Positions 1-8,145 of a stretch of DNA of 62,632 nucleotides are shown here, piece after piece. This DNA is from Candidatus Latescibacterota bacterium (GTDB taxonomy: Bacteria; JAAXHH01), in assembly GCA_022823465.1 (NCBI GenBank), contig JAJEHX010000044.1, positions 1 through 62,632 of the forward strand, in the 5' to 3' direction. The notes below the pieces were generated by a model, which was not told where the DNA came from, searched no databases, and saw only the letters and a program-made list of their open reading frames with translations. How positions within the stretch are numbered: the first letter of the stretch is position 1; the number at the start of each line of letters is the position of its first letter. Made by a program: the position numbers and the translations under genes.

Positions 1-231
1 GACGTCCAGTCCTTCGTCCCCCGGAACGAACGGACCAGGGCAATCCGGACGGCCCTCGATAAACTGGGAAGGGAGAGCCGGGAACTGGTCATTCTGCGAT
101 TCATCGAGCAATACACCTACGCGGAAATCGCGTCGGTCACCGGTTCGTCGGAATCGGCGCTGCGGGGCAAGGTGTACCGGGCGCTACGTAGACTCCGTAA
201 AATCATGGAGGGCGATCCCAGTGGATTGTAA
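1..231 (+). CDS. ECF-type RNA polymerase sigma factor, C-terminal part (region 4), 5' truncated by window edge
   Basis: Frame 1 is open from the first base to a TAA at 229-231 and encodes 76 residues. The text reads as sigma-70 region 4: a helix ending ELVILRFIEQYTYAEIASV, then a turn and recognition helix (TGSSESALRGKVYRALRRLR). That is the helix-turn-helix that contacts the -35 element. Region 2 lies outside the window, so the ECF group cannot be assigned. The stop codon lies inside the next gene: the GTG start of the anti-sigma fusion at 221 overlaps this gene by 11 bases in another frame, which suggests translational coupling of a sigma/anti-sigma pair. Seen: the HTH and the overlap. Inferred: that it belongs to the ECF class. 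Confidence 0.85.
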   Translation, partial: DVQSFVPRNERTRAIRTALDKLGRESRELVILRFIEQYTYAEIASVTGSSESALRGKVYRALRRLRKIMEGDPSGL

Positions 232-1111
232 CGAAGCGAGACAGTACCTGGATCAAATCAGAACAGGCAAGGCGGACGATGAAGCGAGCCGGGCCGTGGC
301 GGAACACCTGGAAGCGTGCGCCGATTGCCACGAAGAGGCTGCTTTTCTGAAGAATCTTGTCGTGGAATCTCCCAATCTGAAACTAAACGCCCCCGCGGGG
401 ATCAAGGAGGAAGTGATGATCAGGATCGCAGACCGATATGATGTCATCGACACGGATTTCGGGCCGGCGCACGTGGGATGTACGCCCAAGGGCATATCGG
501 CGGTAAAACTCGACGTGGAGGAGGACGGTGCCTTCGAATCGTACTACGAAGACAGGCTTGGGCGGATTGTAGTCCGGGGTTCCCTGCCTTCGGCATTGGC
601 CCAGGCAGTCAGACGGGCCATAAAGGGGGAGAAAACCGCGCCGCCGCCGGTCACGCTCGAGGGGCTGACCGAATTCGAAAAGACCGTCCTGGAGCACCTG
701 GCCAGGATTCCGTCGGGCGAGGTCCGTCCCTATGCCTGGCTGGCAAGGGAAGTAGGCAGGCCCAAGGCAATCCGCGCGGTCGGGACGGTCATGGCCCGCA
801 ATCCCGTTCCCTTCCTGATGCCCTGCCACCGGCTCGTACCCTCGACCGGAGGCGTGGGGAACTATTACTATGGGCCGGAAATGAAATGGACCCTGCTGGA
901 GCGGGAGGGGATCGCCAGAGAGGATCTCGCGGGCTGGAAGCAACGCGGCGTGCGCTTTGTCGGTAGCCGCACGACCGGTATCTACTGTTATCCGACCTGC
1001 CGCGACGCTCGGCGTATCCAGCGGCAGCATCGTCTTGAATTCACCAGTCCCGGCGAGGCGGCGGAAAAGGGGTGCCGCCCGTGCAAACACTGCAGGCCGC
1101 TGTCTGCATAG
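221..1111 (+). CDS. Anti-sigma zinc-finger / O6-alkylguanine-DNA methyltransferase / Ada zinc-binding fusion protein
   Basis: This 296-residue protein has three recognisable parts in one frame. Residues 1-50 look like a zinc-binding anti-sigma domain with an H-x3-C-x2-C motif (HLEACADC). Residues about 75-230 are an MGMT-type methyltransferase with a 1N-like lead-in and the PCHR active site, acceptor Cys202. Residues about 245-296 are an Ada metal-binding domain: RTTGIYC with Cys256 and Cys260, then CRPCKHC with Cys288 and Cys291, spaced as in E. coli Ada, where the first of the four cysteines takes methyl from phosphotriesters. The order is inverted relative to Ada and there is no AraC HTH. 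The start is GTG 221, overlapping the sigma gene. Inferred role: an alkylation-sensing anti-sigma factor that releases its sigma when methylated. The domains are clear; the mechanism is a hypothesis. Confidence 0.88.
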   Translation: MDCNEARQYLDQIRTGKADDEASRAVAEHLEACADCHEEAAFLKNLVVESPNLKLNAPAGIKEEVMIRIADRYDVIDTDFGPAHVGCTPKGISAVKLDVEEDGAFESYYEDRLGRIVVRGSLPSALAQAVRRAIKGEKTAPPPVTLEGLTEFEKTVLEHLARIPSGEVRPYAWLAREVGRPKAIRAVGTVMARNPVPFLMPCHRLVPSTGGVGNYYYGPEMKWTLLEREGIAREDLAGWKQRGVRFVGSRTTGIYCYPTCRDARRIQRQHRLEFTSPGEAAEKGCRPCKHCRPLSA

Positions 1112-1157
1112 ATTCTACACCAAAATTAAGAAGGAAATTAACGCAGATAGTAGAACG

Positions 1158-1189
1158 TTAGTGCTGTAGAAACTTAGTGCTGTAGAAAC
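1158..1189. repeat. Two perfect tandem copies of a 16-bp unit
   Basis: The unit TTAGTGCTGTAGAAAC occurs at 1158-1173 and again at 1174-1189 in the short gap between the Ada fusion and the convergent PhyH gene. It is one of several intergenic arrays in this window with a 16-bp period. Confidence 0.9.
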
Positions 1190-1199
1190 AATGTAGATA

Positions 1200-2033
1200 C
1201 TACCGATTCCGGGGAGGAATCTGGTCGTCTGTCGGTCGGGGAATGGGCCTCCAGTAACCCGAGGGATCGCTGCCCCGGCAGATCAGGGCGCGGTGATATT
1301 CCGGATAACGGCCCCGCACGTCGGGCGGCAGGTACCGGATGGTCAAACCGCATCGGCGGCGCTCCGATACGTTCGGCTCGGACCCGTGCAGCAGCAGGTC
1401 GGTGTGCATGGAAATCTGACCCGCCTTCATGACGAAGGGCACTGGATCGCCGCCCCACCTGAGCGGGTCGTGGACGGTCTGTCCCAATACGTTCCGTTCG
1501 GCTTTCGTGCTGTTCTCGAAGGGGATCTGTCCGTGGAGGTGGGAACCGGGAATGACCGTCATGGGACCGTTCTCCTCGTCCACGTCGTCGATGGCCAGCC
1601 AGATCGTCACCACCTTGCTCGGTGTCAGGGGCCAGTAGGACGCGTCCTGGTGCCAGCTCACCCGCTGCACGTCGCCCGGCATCTTGCAGAAGTAGTGGGT
1701 CATCTCGCAGATCAGCGTCTCGCCGACCAGGTCTTCCGCGTAGTCCAGTATCTTCGGGTTCATGGCCAGGTTGTAGATACCTTCGCAGTGCCGCTGCCAG
1801 CCGTTTATGGAGTAGCTGTTGTACCCTTCCTGTTCTGCGCGGGCCATCAGGTCTTCGAAATACAGACGGTTCTCCTCGGCCTCCTGTGGAGTAAAAACCT
1901 CCAGGGGGCAGAGATACCCGTTTGCGTTGAAAAAATCGACCTGTTCGCGCGAAAGTGTCTTGGGATGCTCGGTGCTTGCCGGGAAAAAACGAAGTTCCCG
2001 CTTCATTTCAGGCAGGGCATCGGTGATGGGCAT
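1200..2033 (-). CDS. Phytanoyl-CoA dioxygenase family protein (PhyH 1)
   Basis: The product is a 277-residue Fe(II)/2-oxoglutarate oxygenase of the PhyH family. The iron triad is visible as His128 and Asp130 (SWHQD) with distal His216 (LLHGSEPN), followed by an arginine-rich strand suited to 2-oxoglutarate binding. IPGSH around residue 161 is a family hallmark. The reading frame extends upstream to 2312, but that part lies opposite the J-domain gene and is not protein-like. I chose ATG 2033, with AAGGTG upstream and the usual N-terminal pattern (EQVDFFNANGYLC). The substrate is unknown; small-molecule hydroxylation is the family expectation. It is convergent with the Ada fusion gene. Confidence 0.9.
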   Translation of the reverse strand: MPITDALPEMKRELRFFPASTEHPKTLSREQVDFFNANGYLCPLEVFTPQEAEENRLYFEDLMARAEQEGYNSYSINGWQRHCEGIYNLAMNPKILDYAEDLVGETLICEMTHYFCKMPGDVQRVSWHQDASYWPLTPSKVVTIWLAIDDVDEENGPMTVIPGSHLHGQIPFENSTKAERNVLGQTVHDPLRWGGDPVPFVMKAGQISMHTDLLLHGSEPNVSERRRCGLTIRYLPPDVRGRYPEYHRALICRGSDPSGYWRPIPRPTDDQIPPRNR

Positions 2034-2148
2034 GGGTGCACCTTGGTCGAAGGAAAGATTATGATCAGACGGGCGGATTGCCGCGTCGATGAATATACCG
2101 TCATAAAACGCTTGAGACAACCCTTTGCATCGGTTAAATAATCCGTAT

Positions 2149-2958
2149 ATGGACGACAAGACACATACGGCGCTTATTTCGCTCGACCTCGCTCCGGGCG
2201 CGTCTATTGACGACGTAAAGAAATCGTACCGGGAACTGGCGTTGATCTGGCATCCAGACAAGGTGCCCGACCGGGTGAAGGACCGGGCAACGGCGAAGTT
2301 CACGGAGATCAACGAGGCCTACCAGTGGCTGGTTCGGAACCCGGAAAAACTGCGGATGTCCTCATATTCTGGGTCATCATCCCAACGGCAATCGCCGCCA
2401 GGTTATCGCACTTCCACGCGGACCTACCAAACTCAGTCGGAGCGGAACCGGTCGGAGCATGCCCGGACCGGCGCTTCCGGTCGAACGGGAGCCGGCGCCT
2501 CAGGTCGAACGGGAGCCGGGGCCTCCGCCGATCCGGCTGTTCAACGAGTACGACAGGCCGCACGTGGCATCTGGACTGATGCCCGCGCGGGACTGTACAT
2601 CTTCCCGGACATCGACGCCGACCGGGCGGCGAACTTCGTCGTTTCGCTGCAGCAGAATAGCCGCTTCAGAGGTGTGGCCGCGACGGTGAACGACCTGCTG
2701 GTATTCTACGACATCGACGGTTCCGGCGAGGAAGGCATGGCCATCACCCGTTCCGATCACCTGGTCAACAACAACACCTCGACGCTGTACGACATCGGCG
2801 ACCTGGTGGAGGTCAATCTGAAAGAGGGCTTCTTCTTCTGGAGCGAGATCAAGGTGAGGAGAAGGGGAAGCAGAACGTTCGAACTGGCGGGATACGCGGA
2901 AAAGGCGCCGGGCAGGGCGCTTGTGGGGATCTTGAAGAACCTGGTCGGCGACGCCTGA
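2149..2958 (+). CDS. J-domain (DnaJ-like) protein with C-terminal PH-like domain
   Basis: The product is 269 residues from ATG 2149; a TTG at 2125 in frame is less likely. Residues 1-65 form a J domain with the HPD motif (ALIWHPDKVPDRVK), which stimulates DnaK-type ATPases. Residues about 75-125 are a low-complexity linker with direct repeats (GASGRTGAGASGRTGAGASA). The C-terminal 130 residues include FYDIDGSGEEGMAITRSDHL, a pattern I associate with bacterial PH-like domains in which a predicted strand follows a T-x-x-x-L(V/I) segment; that assignment is tentative. A degraded second copy of the linker plus C-terminal domain lies at about 4757-5274. No DnaK or GrpE gene is adjacent, so this is not a core chaperone operon. 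Confidence 0.75.
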   Translation: MDDKTHTALISLDLAPGASIDDVKKSYRELALIWHPDKVPDRVKDRATAKFTEINEAYQWLVRNPEKLRMSSYSGSSSQRQSPPGYRTSTRTYQTQSERNRSEHARTGASGRTGAGASGRTGAGASADPAVQRVRQAARGIWTDARAGLYIFPDIDADRAANFVVSLQQNSRFRGVAATVNDLLVFYDIDGSGEEGMAITRSDHLVNNNTSTLYDIGDLVEVNLKEGFFFWSEIKVRRRGSRTFELAGYAEKAPGRALVGILKNLVGDA

Positions 2959-3010
2959 ACCAATGAAGTGGAATTCACTGCTCATCCTTGTTGAGGAGGG
3001 TATTATAACG

Positions 3011-3058
3011 CCCCTTAGACCCCTCCTTAGACCCCCTTAGACCCCCCTTAGGCCCCCT
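3011..3058. repeat. Short C-rich array of CTTAG units
   Basis: CTTAG recurs at 3014, 3026, 3036 and 3047, separated by runs of C (for example CCCCTTAGACCCCT), giving a 10-12 bp period. It fills the gap between the convergent J-domain and AlbA_2/HATPase genes. I see no terminator hairpin in it. Confidence 0.8.
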
Positions 3059-4482
3059 CAGATTCCAGAGGAACCATCTGATGACCTGACACGTTTCCAC
3101 CGGGCCGATCCACCGTGCCCGGAAGAAGCGATCAAACCACGTTCCCTCATTGTTTCCAAGTCCCGAGTCACTTGGCGCTTGCTGGCATAGGGAGCCAGTC
3201 GCGCGACTATGTCTCGCCGTGCCATTCCATCGCCGGCGTTGTTAAGCAACGAGAGAATAACCTGCTTTCTATGGGCCGCGCTGGTTTCCCTACTACCCGG
3301 TTGAAGCACGAACTGTCCGTGCCGAAATCTCACCGTCACGCACCAGCCGTCATCTTCGATTTCCAGCATGGGAAGGCCCGCCGCTCTGTTCAGGTCCGTC
3401 ATCTTCAACGTTCCGTGCCCCCACTCCTCGATGATCCCGCGACGATGGAACGCGCGGGCAATCAACGGATTCCACGGACGTGATTCGTGCGGTACGAACA
3501 GCTTTTCCGGGGTCAAACCGAAGTGCAGCGATCCGGCAGAGGTGATCTCCAGTCGGTCATCGTAGATCGCCACCCCAATGGAACCGCCGCCAATGGAATA
3601 ATCTCGATGACACAACGCGTTCGCGAGCGCCTCGCGCGTCGCCAACGGAGGATAAAGCGGTTCGTCGATTCGGTCGAAGCGATCATCCTCGAACCGAGCG
3701 GCGATCGGCAGGCTGTCGCGTAGGAAACGTTCCGCGTTCCCGAGGAGCGTGAAGGCATTGCCGTTGAATTGACGATTGTCCAGGAACTGCATCTTGTCGG
3801 TTCCCCGGAAGCGAGCCACGCGGAGCAGGCATTGCGGCATGTCGACCTCCAGCCGTCCCCTGTTGCCGAACAGTACGGCGCCCGCCCGTAGCAACACCCC
3901 ATCGCGCAGCACACCGAGTCCCCGCAGCAGGTCGGCCGGTTCCCGGCTCGGCGGCTCATCCATGCGGCCGCGGCGAACGCCCTCCGCGACGACCCGCCTA
4001 ATCTCCGCCACGTCGAGGTCACTGATCGACCATCCGGTGGCAGGCTGGTTTTCCCAACGCTGCTCGCTGTGCATCCGTTCGAAGAGGATCCGGTTGTACT
4101 CGTCCGGAGACATTGCCAGCGTGGTGTTCCCGACCCGGCGGTAGGCACTGCCACGGAAAATGTACGGCCTCGTAGGTCCCCGGCCCGTACCGACCATGAT
4201 CACTTCACGGCCACCTTCCACGGGGACTCGCTCGACCGTCGGAAACGCCGGAGGGTCGATTTGCCGAAGCTCGGCGCTCAACTCCTCGATGGTGCGCTCG
4301 CCAACCTGCTGCCCTACGACGCCCCCGTCCCGGTTCACACCGAACAACACCCGTCCGCCGTCCTGATTCAGGAAGGCACACACCGTCCTGGCTGCCTCCC
4401 GGCGAGTCCCGGTCGTTTCCTTGAACTCGAGCGTTTCGGACTCGCCCGATGCGGCCAACGCTGAGATCCTGTCAAGAGTCAT
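3058..4482 (-). CDS. AlbA_2 (Schlafen-type) DNA-binding / HATPase_c_4 family protein, copy 1
   Basis: The product is 474 residues from ATG 4482, with an excellent AAGGAGGG upstream; the 22 residues further upstream are rejected. The N-terminal 130 residues carry the AlbA_2/Schlafen signature (ESETLEFKET, then FLNQDGGRVLFGVNRDGGV). A middle segment (LPPLATREALANALCHRDYS-like, at 3550-3660) and DDRLEITSAGSL match the GHKL-type HATPase_c_4 module of putative transcriptional regulators (COG2865). A winged-helix-like C-terminus (SKRQVTRDLETMRERGLI) follows. Such proteins are common in accessory and defence islands, but their biochemical role is poorly known. A second homologue lies at 51891-53093. 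Three TGTCA sites with 10-bp spacing lie about 75 bp upstream. Confidence 0.85.
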   Translation of the reverse strand: MTLDRISALAASGESETLEFKETTGTRREAARTVCAFLNQDGGRVLFGVNRDGGVVGQQVGERTIEELSAELRQIDPPAFPTVERVPVEGGREVIMVGTGRGPTRPYIFRGSAYRRVGNTTLAMSPDEYNRILFERMHSEQRWENQPATGWSISDLDVAEIRRVVAEGVRRGRMDEPPSREPADLLRGLGVLRDGVLLRAGAVLFGNRGRLEVDMPQCLLRVARFRGTDKMQFLDNRQFNGNAFTLLGNAERFLRDSLPIAARFEDDRFDRIDEPLYPPLATREALANALCHRDYSIGGGSIGVAIYDDRLEITSAGSLHFGLTPEKLFVPHESRPWNPLIARAFHRRGIIEEWGHGTLKMTDLNRAAGLPMLEIEDDGWCVTVRFRHGQFVLQPGSRETSAAHRKQVILSLLNNAGDGMARRDIVARLAPYASKRQVTRDLETMRERGLIASSGHGGSARWKRVRSSDGSSGI

Positions 4483-4555
4483 AAAAACCCTCCTTCGGCA
4501 GACGTCCTTACGTAACTTCCCTCGTAAATCCGAGGTCGTTTGCCACAAATCGCCA

Positions 4556-4580
4556 TGTCACGGTATGTCACAGCTTGTCA
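4556..4580. promoter_or_regulatory. Three TGTCA repeats in exact 10-bp phase, possible operator
   Basis: TGTCA starts at 4556, 4566 and 4576, so all three sit on one face of the helix. They lie 74-98 bp upstream of the AlbA_2/HATPase start. On the gene's own strand they read TGACA. Whether any protein binds them is inference. The rest of 4483-4750 is AT-richer than its surroundings and holds nothing else I can name. Confidence 0.4.
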
Positions 4581-4756
4581 TAGCTCGGAACCAAGTTACC
4601 CATCTTCGAACCCATATCGTTTGTCAGAATCCGTCGAATGACTAATTAGTCGGAATTTTGTCCACGATCTCGTTTACTTCAAATCTCTGCTTGCGTATCA
4701 AATCAATTACGGGGAGCCTTAGCGGGCTCGATCTGGTTCGTCCAGCCCGACGCCAA

Positions 4757-5274
4757 AGGAGAGGGCATGCCCGGACCGGCGCTTCCGATAGAAGGGGATC
4801 AGGCGCCTCCAGTCGCGCTGGATCCGGATCATCTGCTGACCCGGCTGTTCAGCAAGTACAACAGGCCGCCGCGTTATCTGGACTGATGCCCGCTCGGGCC
4901 TGTACGTCTACTCTGAAATCGACGCCGACCGGGCGGCGAACTTCATCGTTGCGCTGCAACAGAACGGCCGCTTCAGAGGTATGACCTCGACGGTGAACGA
5001 CTTGCTGGTCTTCTACGATATCGACGGATCCGGCGAGGAAAGCATGGCCATCACCAGGTCGAACCACCTGGTCAACAACAACACCTCGACCCTGTACGAC
5101 ATCGTCGACCTGATAGAGGTCAGTCTGAAAGAGGGGTTCTTCTTCTGGATTGAAATCCTGGTGCGGAGAAGGGGAACGCGTCAATTCGAATTGGCGGGAT
5201 ATGCGGAAAAGGCGCCGGGCAGGGCGCCAGCGGACATTCTTAAGAACCTAGTTGGAGAGAATCGTGCTGGATGA
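4757..5274 (+). pseudogene. Broken second copy of the J-domain protein (linker and C-terminal domain only)
   Basis: From GGCATGCCCGGACCGGCGCT onward the DNA is a diverged copy of 2451-2958. The J domain is absent. Relative to the intact gene there is a one-base deletion near 4865-4875 (after the GTACAACAGGCCGC stretch), so the upstream part reads in one frame and the conserved C-terminal part (VNDLLVFYDIDGSGEESMAI) in another. A short ORF from ATG 4981 to 5274 keeps 97 residues of the C-terminal domain and could still be translated. I call it a pseudogene of a partial duplication. Confidence 0.75.
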
Positions 5275-5442
5275 GATTGGAGACCGAGAGGATATGTAAT
5301 GCGTTTTCGTAATTGGCAATTGTATACATCTTACGCCAAAGAAATAGTGCCCACGGCCAGAGACCAACGATTGTATTTAGTAGACCCGGTATAGTGGACA
5401 TGTAAATGACTTGGGAACTGTATACGCAGGTAAACTTTTCGT

Positions 5443-6135
5443 TCAGTCACTTTTAGGAATTCTTACTTCAATGGTCCTATTGATATCTCGTGAGTTACAG
5501 TAGGATGTGATATCAGATATATCTCCGATTTCCAGCGGTAAAGGATCGTCCCCGGGTACGCCTTTGTCGATAGCAATTCGATATTCGTTCTCGTAATTGT
5601 ACTTATCTCTTTTTAAAAACGCAGCGTTGAAACTGTTGTAAGGGACTGCAGGTTGCTTACCGGATTCAAAGTAGGTGATCAATCCCCGTCGTATCCTAAA
5701 TCCGTTTCGACTTATCGCCTTATCTACACGGGTTAGGAATTCATTCCGATTGTGGACAATAACAGCATGATCACCAAATGTATCAAAACACCGATCATCA
5801 ATCTCCAGATGTTTCTTAAATGCTTGTAGGTTTTCAGGACCGATGAATTCAAAATCGCCTGTGTCTATTGTGTACATGCAGAAAACATTTAGGTTCTGAA
5901 CGTGAGGTGATCGTAATTCGGCAGATCCACACATGTCCTCTGCTAGTCCATCAACAATAACACCATTACATTTCAGTTCTATTCTATTAGGAGGAATCAG
6001 TGTAACTCCTTCAAGTAGATCATTTCCATTTTGACCGTGCCAACTGATCCGATTTGAGTACAATACGCCATTTCGGAAGTCATCTGCGAATTTCCTTTTC
6101 CGACACATTTTAACAAACCCCATTATCTCCGACAT
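5443..6135 (-). CDS. Hypothetical protein, AT-rich, probably horizontally acquired
   Basis: The 230-residue product has no family I can name with confidence. The N-terminus (FVKMCRKRKFADDFRNGVLY) and the segment KYNYENEYRIAI near residue 190 recall DUF2971-like proteins, where an E-x-E-[YW]-R motif follows a conserved Y or W, but this is weak. No signal peptide or membrane segment is visible. Base composition is clearly AT-richer than the flanks and codon choice differs (many ATA, TTA, AAT), which supports recent transfer. It lies just downstream of the truncated hsdM on the same strand, so it may once have been cargo of that restriction locus. Confidence 0.7.
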   Translation of the reverse strand: MSEIMGFVKMCRKRKFADDFRNGVLYSNRISWHGQNGNDLLEGVTLIPPNRIELKCNGVIVDGLAEDMCGSAELRSPHVQNLNVFCMYTIDTGDFEFIGPENLQAFKKHLEIDDRCFDTFGDHAVIVHNRNEFLTRVDKAISRNGFRIRRGLITYFESGKQPAVPYNSFNAAFLKRDKYNYENEYRIAIDKGVPGDDPLPLEIGDISDITSYCNSRDINRTIEVRIPKSD

Positions 6136-6259
6136 TATATTGACTCCAATATCTCCAAAAGAAAAAACCGGCGCTTATAGAGAACCGGGGGTTAACCCAC
6201 TGTGTATTCCACATTCTCCGTCTTCGGTTGTAGAAGATTGTTAATCAAACCTTCTTTTC

Positions 6260-6910
<651 letters not shown>

Positions 6911-6995
6911 CGAATGTACCGTCCATCATTCAAGATTGAAGCTTCTCTGAGTTAAGGCGGGTTGAATCTTGCCCAGCTGTAGATCGACTTCCCCG

Positions 6996-7163
6996 TCAGG
7001 CGCGCTTCTCTGCGATCCACACCTCCGCAAGCTCCTTGGCAGCCGCCAACGCGCCGTTTATTCCCTTCCCATGTGTCGTCAGTTCCAATACCGGAATATG
7101 AGCATAGTAGCAGCCCTCGAATCCGGGCTCGTCAATTACGTCGAGCATCACTGAGTATTTCAT
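6996..7163 (-). CDS. Small HicB-like antitoxin-type protein (solitary)
   Basis: A 55-residue ORF runs from ATG 7163 to TGA 6996, preceded by GGAGGA seven bases upstream. It begins MKYSVMLDVID, continues EGCYYAHIPVLELTTHG and ends in an amphipathic helix (NGALAAAKELAEVWIAEK). That is the partial RNase H fold of the HicB/DUF1902 antitoxins (usual pattern: YYAxxPxLPGCxTxGxTxEEAxxNxxEA). There is no C-terminal DNA-binding domain and no HicA toxin in the 85 bases before the hsdM remnant. It may be a solitary survivor, or have a function unrelated to a toxin. Confidence 0.65.
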   Translation of the reverse strand: MKYSVMLDVIDEPGFEGCYYAHIPVLELTTHGKGINGALAAAKELAEVWIAEKRA

Positions 7164-7193
7164 TGTTCGTCCTCCCTTCTCTGGATATCAACC

Positions 7194-7877
7194 TCACACC
7201 GGCCACTGCTCCTTCCGATACCCCATGTCCCAGAACATCCACTCGTACCGGCTGGTCGTGATGTAGTGGTTCAGCATGGCTTCCCGGTCCTCGTCGGAGA
7301 GCCCCTCGGAGATGCGGTTCGTAATCTCGAGGACGGCGACGACGCACTCGGCGAATTGCTCGCCGGCGTAGGTGTCGATCCACTGCTGGTACATGGGATC
7401 GGGCGATCCCTGCTCGGCCAGCGCCTTGCCTACCTCCCAGTAGATCCAGTAGCACGGCAGCACGACAGCCACGACCTCGTGGTAGGGACGGCCGTAGGCC
7501 ACCGACAGCAGGTAGCTCGTGTACGCCTGGCACGCGGGAGCCTTGGGTGTCGCCCAGACCTGATCCGCCGACAGGCCGAAAACGTCGAAGAAGTGCTCCT
7601 GCATGGCCCGCTCTTCCACGAGACAACCCTTGGCGTGGTCGTTGAAGAGGATGATACTGTCCTCGTCCGGTGCCTTCGCGGCGGCGAGGCTCAGTGCCCT
7701 GGCGTAGTCCTTGAGATACAGCGCGTCCTGGACGGTGTAGAATTCGAAGGCCGACCGGTCCAGGTTACCCGACGTGAGCCCCTTGATGAAGGGATGGGCG
7801 AGGATCGCTTCGTAGATCGATGCCGTCTCCGACCACATGAGATCGGTGATGGTTCCTGTCGCCGATGCGGTCGTCAT
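7194..7877 (-). CDS. tenA: TenA family protein (thiaminase II / aminopyrimidine aminohydrolase)
   Basis: The 227-residue product has the length and all-helical pattern of TenA, which hydrolyses aminopyrimidines to salvage the thiamin pyrimidine moiety in the cytosol. The catalytic cysteine context AVVLPCYWIYWEVG is intact, and the C-terminal RYEWMFWDMGY motif with its acidic and tyrosine residues is present. The start ATG 7877 has GGGAG upstream. No other thiamin gene is adjacent, and I could not find a TPP riboswitch in the 268-bp gap upstream. It is divergent from the XRE-ImmA gene. Confidence 0.92.
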   Translation of the reverse strand: MTTASATGTITDLMWSETASIYEAILAHPFIKGLTSGNLDRSAFEFYTVQDALYLKDYARALSLAAAKAPDEDSIILFNDHAKGCLVEERAMQEHFFDVFGLSADQVWATPKAPACQAYTSYLLSVAYGRPYHEVVAVVLPCYWIYWEVGKALAEQGSPDPMYQQWIDTYAGEQFAECVVAVLEITNRISEGLSDEDREAMLNHYITTSRYEWMFWDMGYRKEQWPV

Positions 7878-8069
7878 CTAAACACTCCCTAGTTACTTAC
7901 CTAACGGGTGTACAATCGCAACCTGCTGAATCATATCCTTTTATATGATCTTATGATCGGTCTAAAATACATGTTTAGAGTATGTAATCAAACGGAAAGC
8001 AGACTCATTACAATTCCCATGCGTCCAGCGGATAAACGCTTACCGAATCGGGAGAAAATACGATGGGCG

Positions 8070-8108
8070 TTGAAAACATATTGAATATCGCATTAAAATA
8101 TTGCATAT
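8070..8108 (+). promoter_or_regulatory. Promoter and twin palindromic operator of the XRE-ImmA/PIN pair
   Basis: TTGAAA at 8070-8075 and TAAAAT at 8094-8099, with an 18-bp spacer, form a good sigma-70-type promoter 47 bp before ATG 8146. Two copies of ATATTGNATAT, each an inverted ATAT repeat, lie at 8078-8088 and 8098-8108, exactly 20 bp apart. One is in the spacer and the other overlaps the -10. This is the arrangement expected for autorepression by the encoded HTH protein, although binding is inferred. The rest of 7878-8069 is AT-rich without a gene. Confidence 0.6.
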
Positions 8109-8145
8109 ATAAAAACGCAAGGGTTCAAATTCGCGGGAGGGTATT

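Noticed and set aside
3011-3058. Rho-independent terminator in the CTTAG array
   Set aside because: The array is C-rich on one strand without an inverted repeat or U tract, so it cannot form the hairpin.
4658-4984. Separate 108-codon gene before the C-terminal J-domain copy
   Set aside because: Alignment with 2451-2958 shows it is the upstream half of the frameshifted duplicate, not an independent gene.
7878-7990. TPP riboswitch upstream of tenA
   Set aside because: Neither the conserved CTGAGA nor the ACCTGATC-type element of the THI box is present on the minus strand.
8115-8135. tRNA-like T-loop text (GGGTTCAAATTCGCGG)
   Set aside because: No acceptor stem, anticodon arm or CCA partner could be folded around it. 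It is part of the XRE-ImmA leader.
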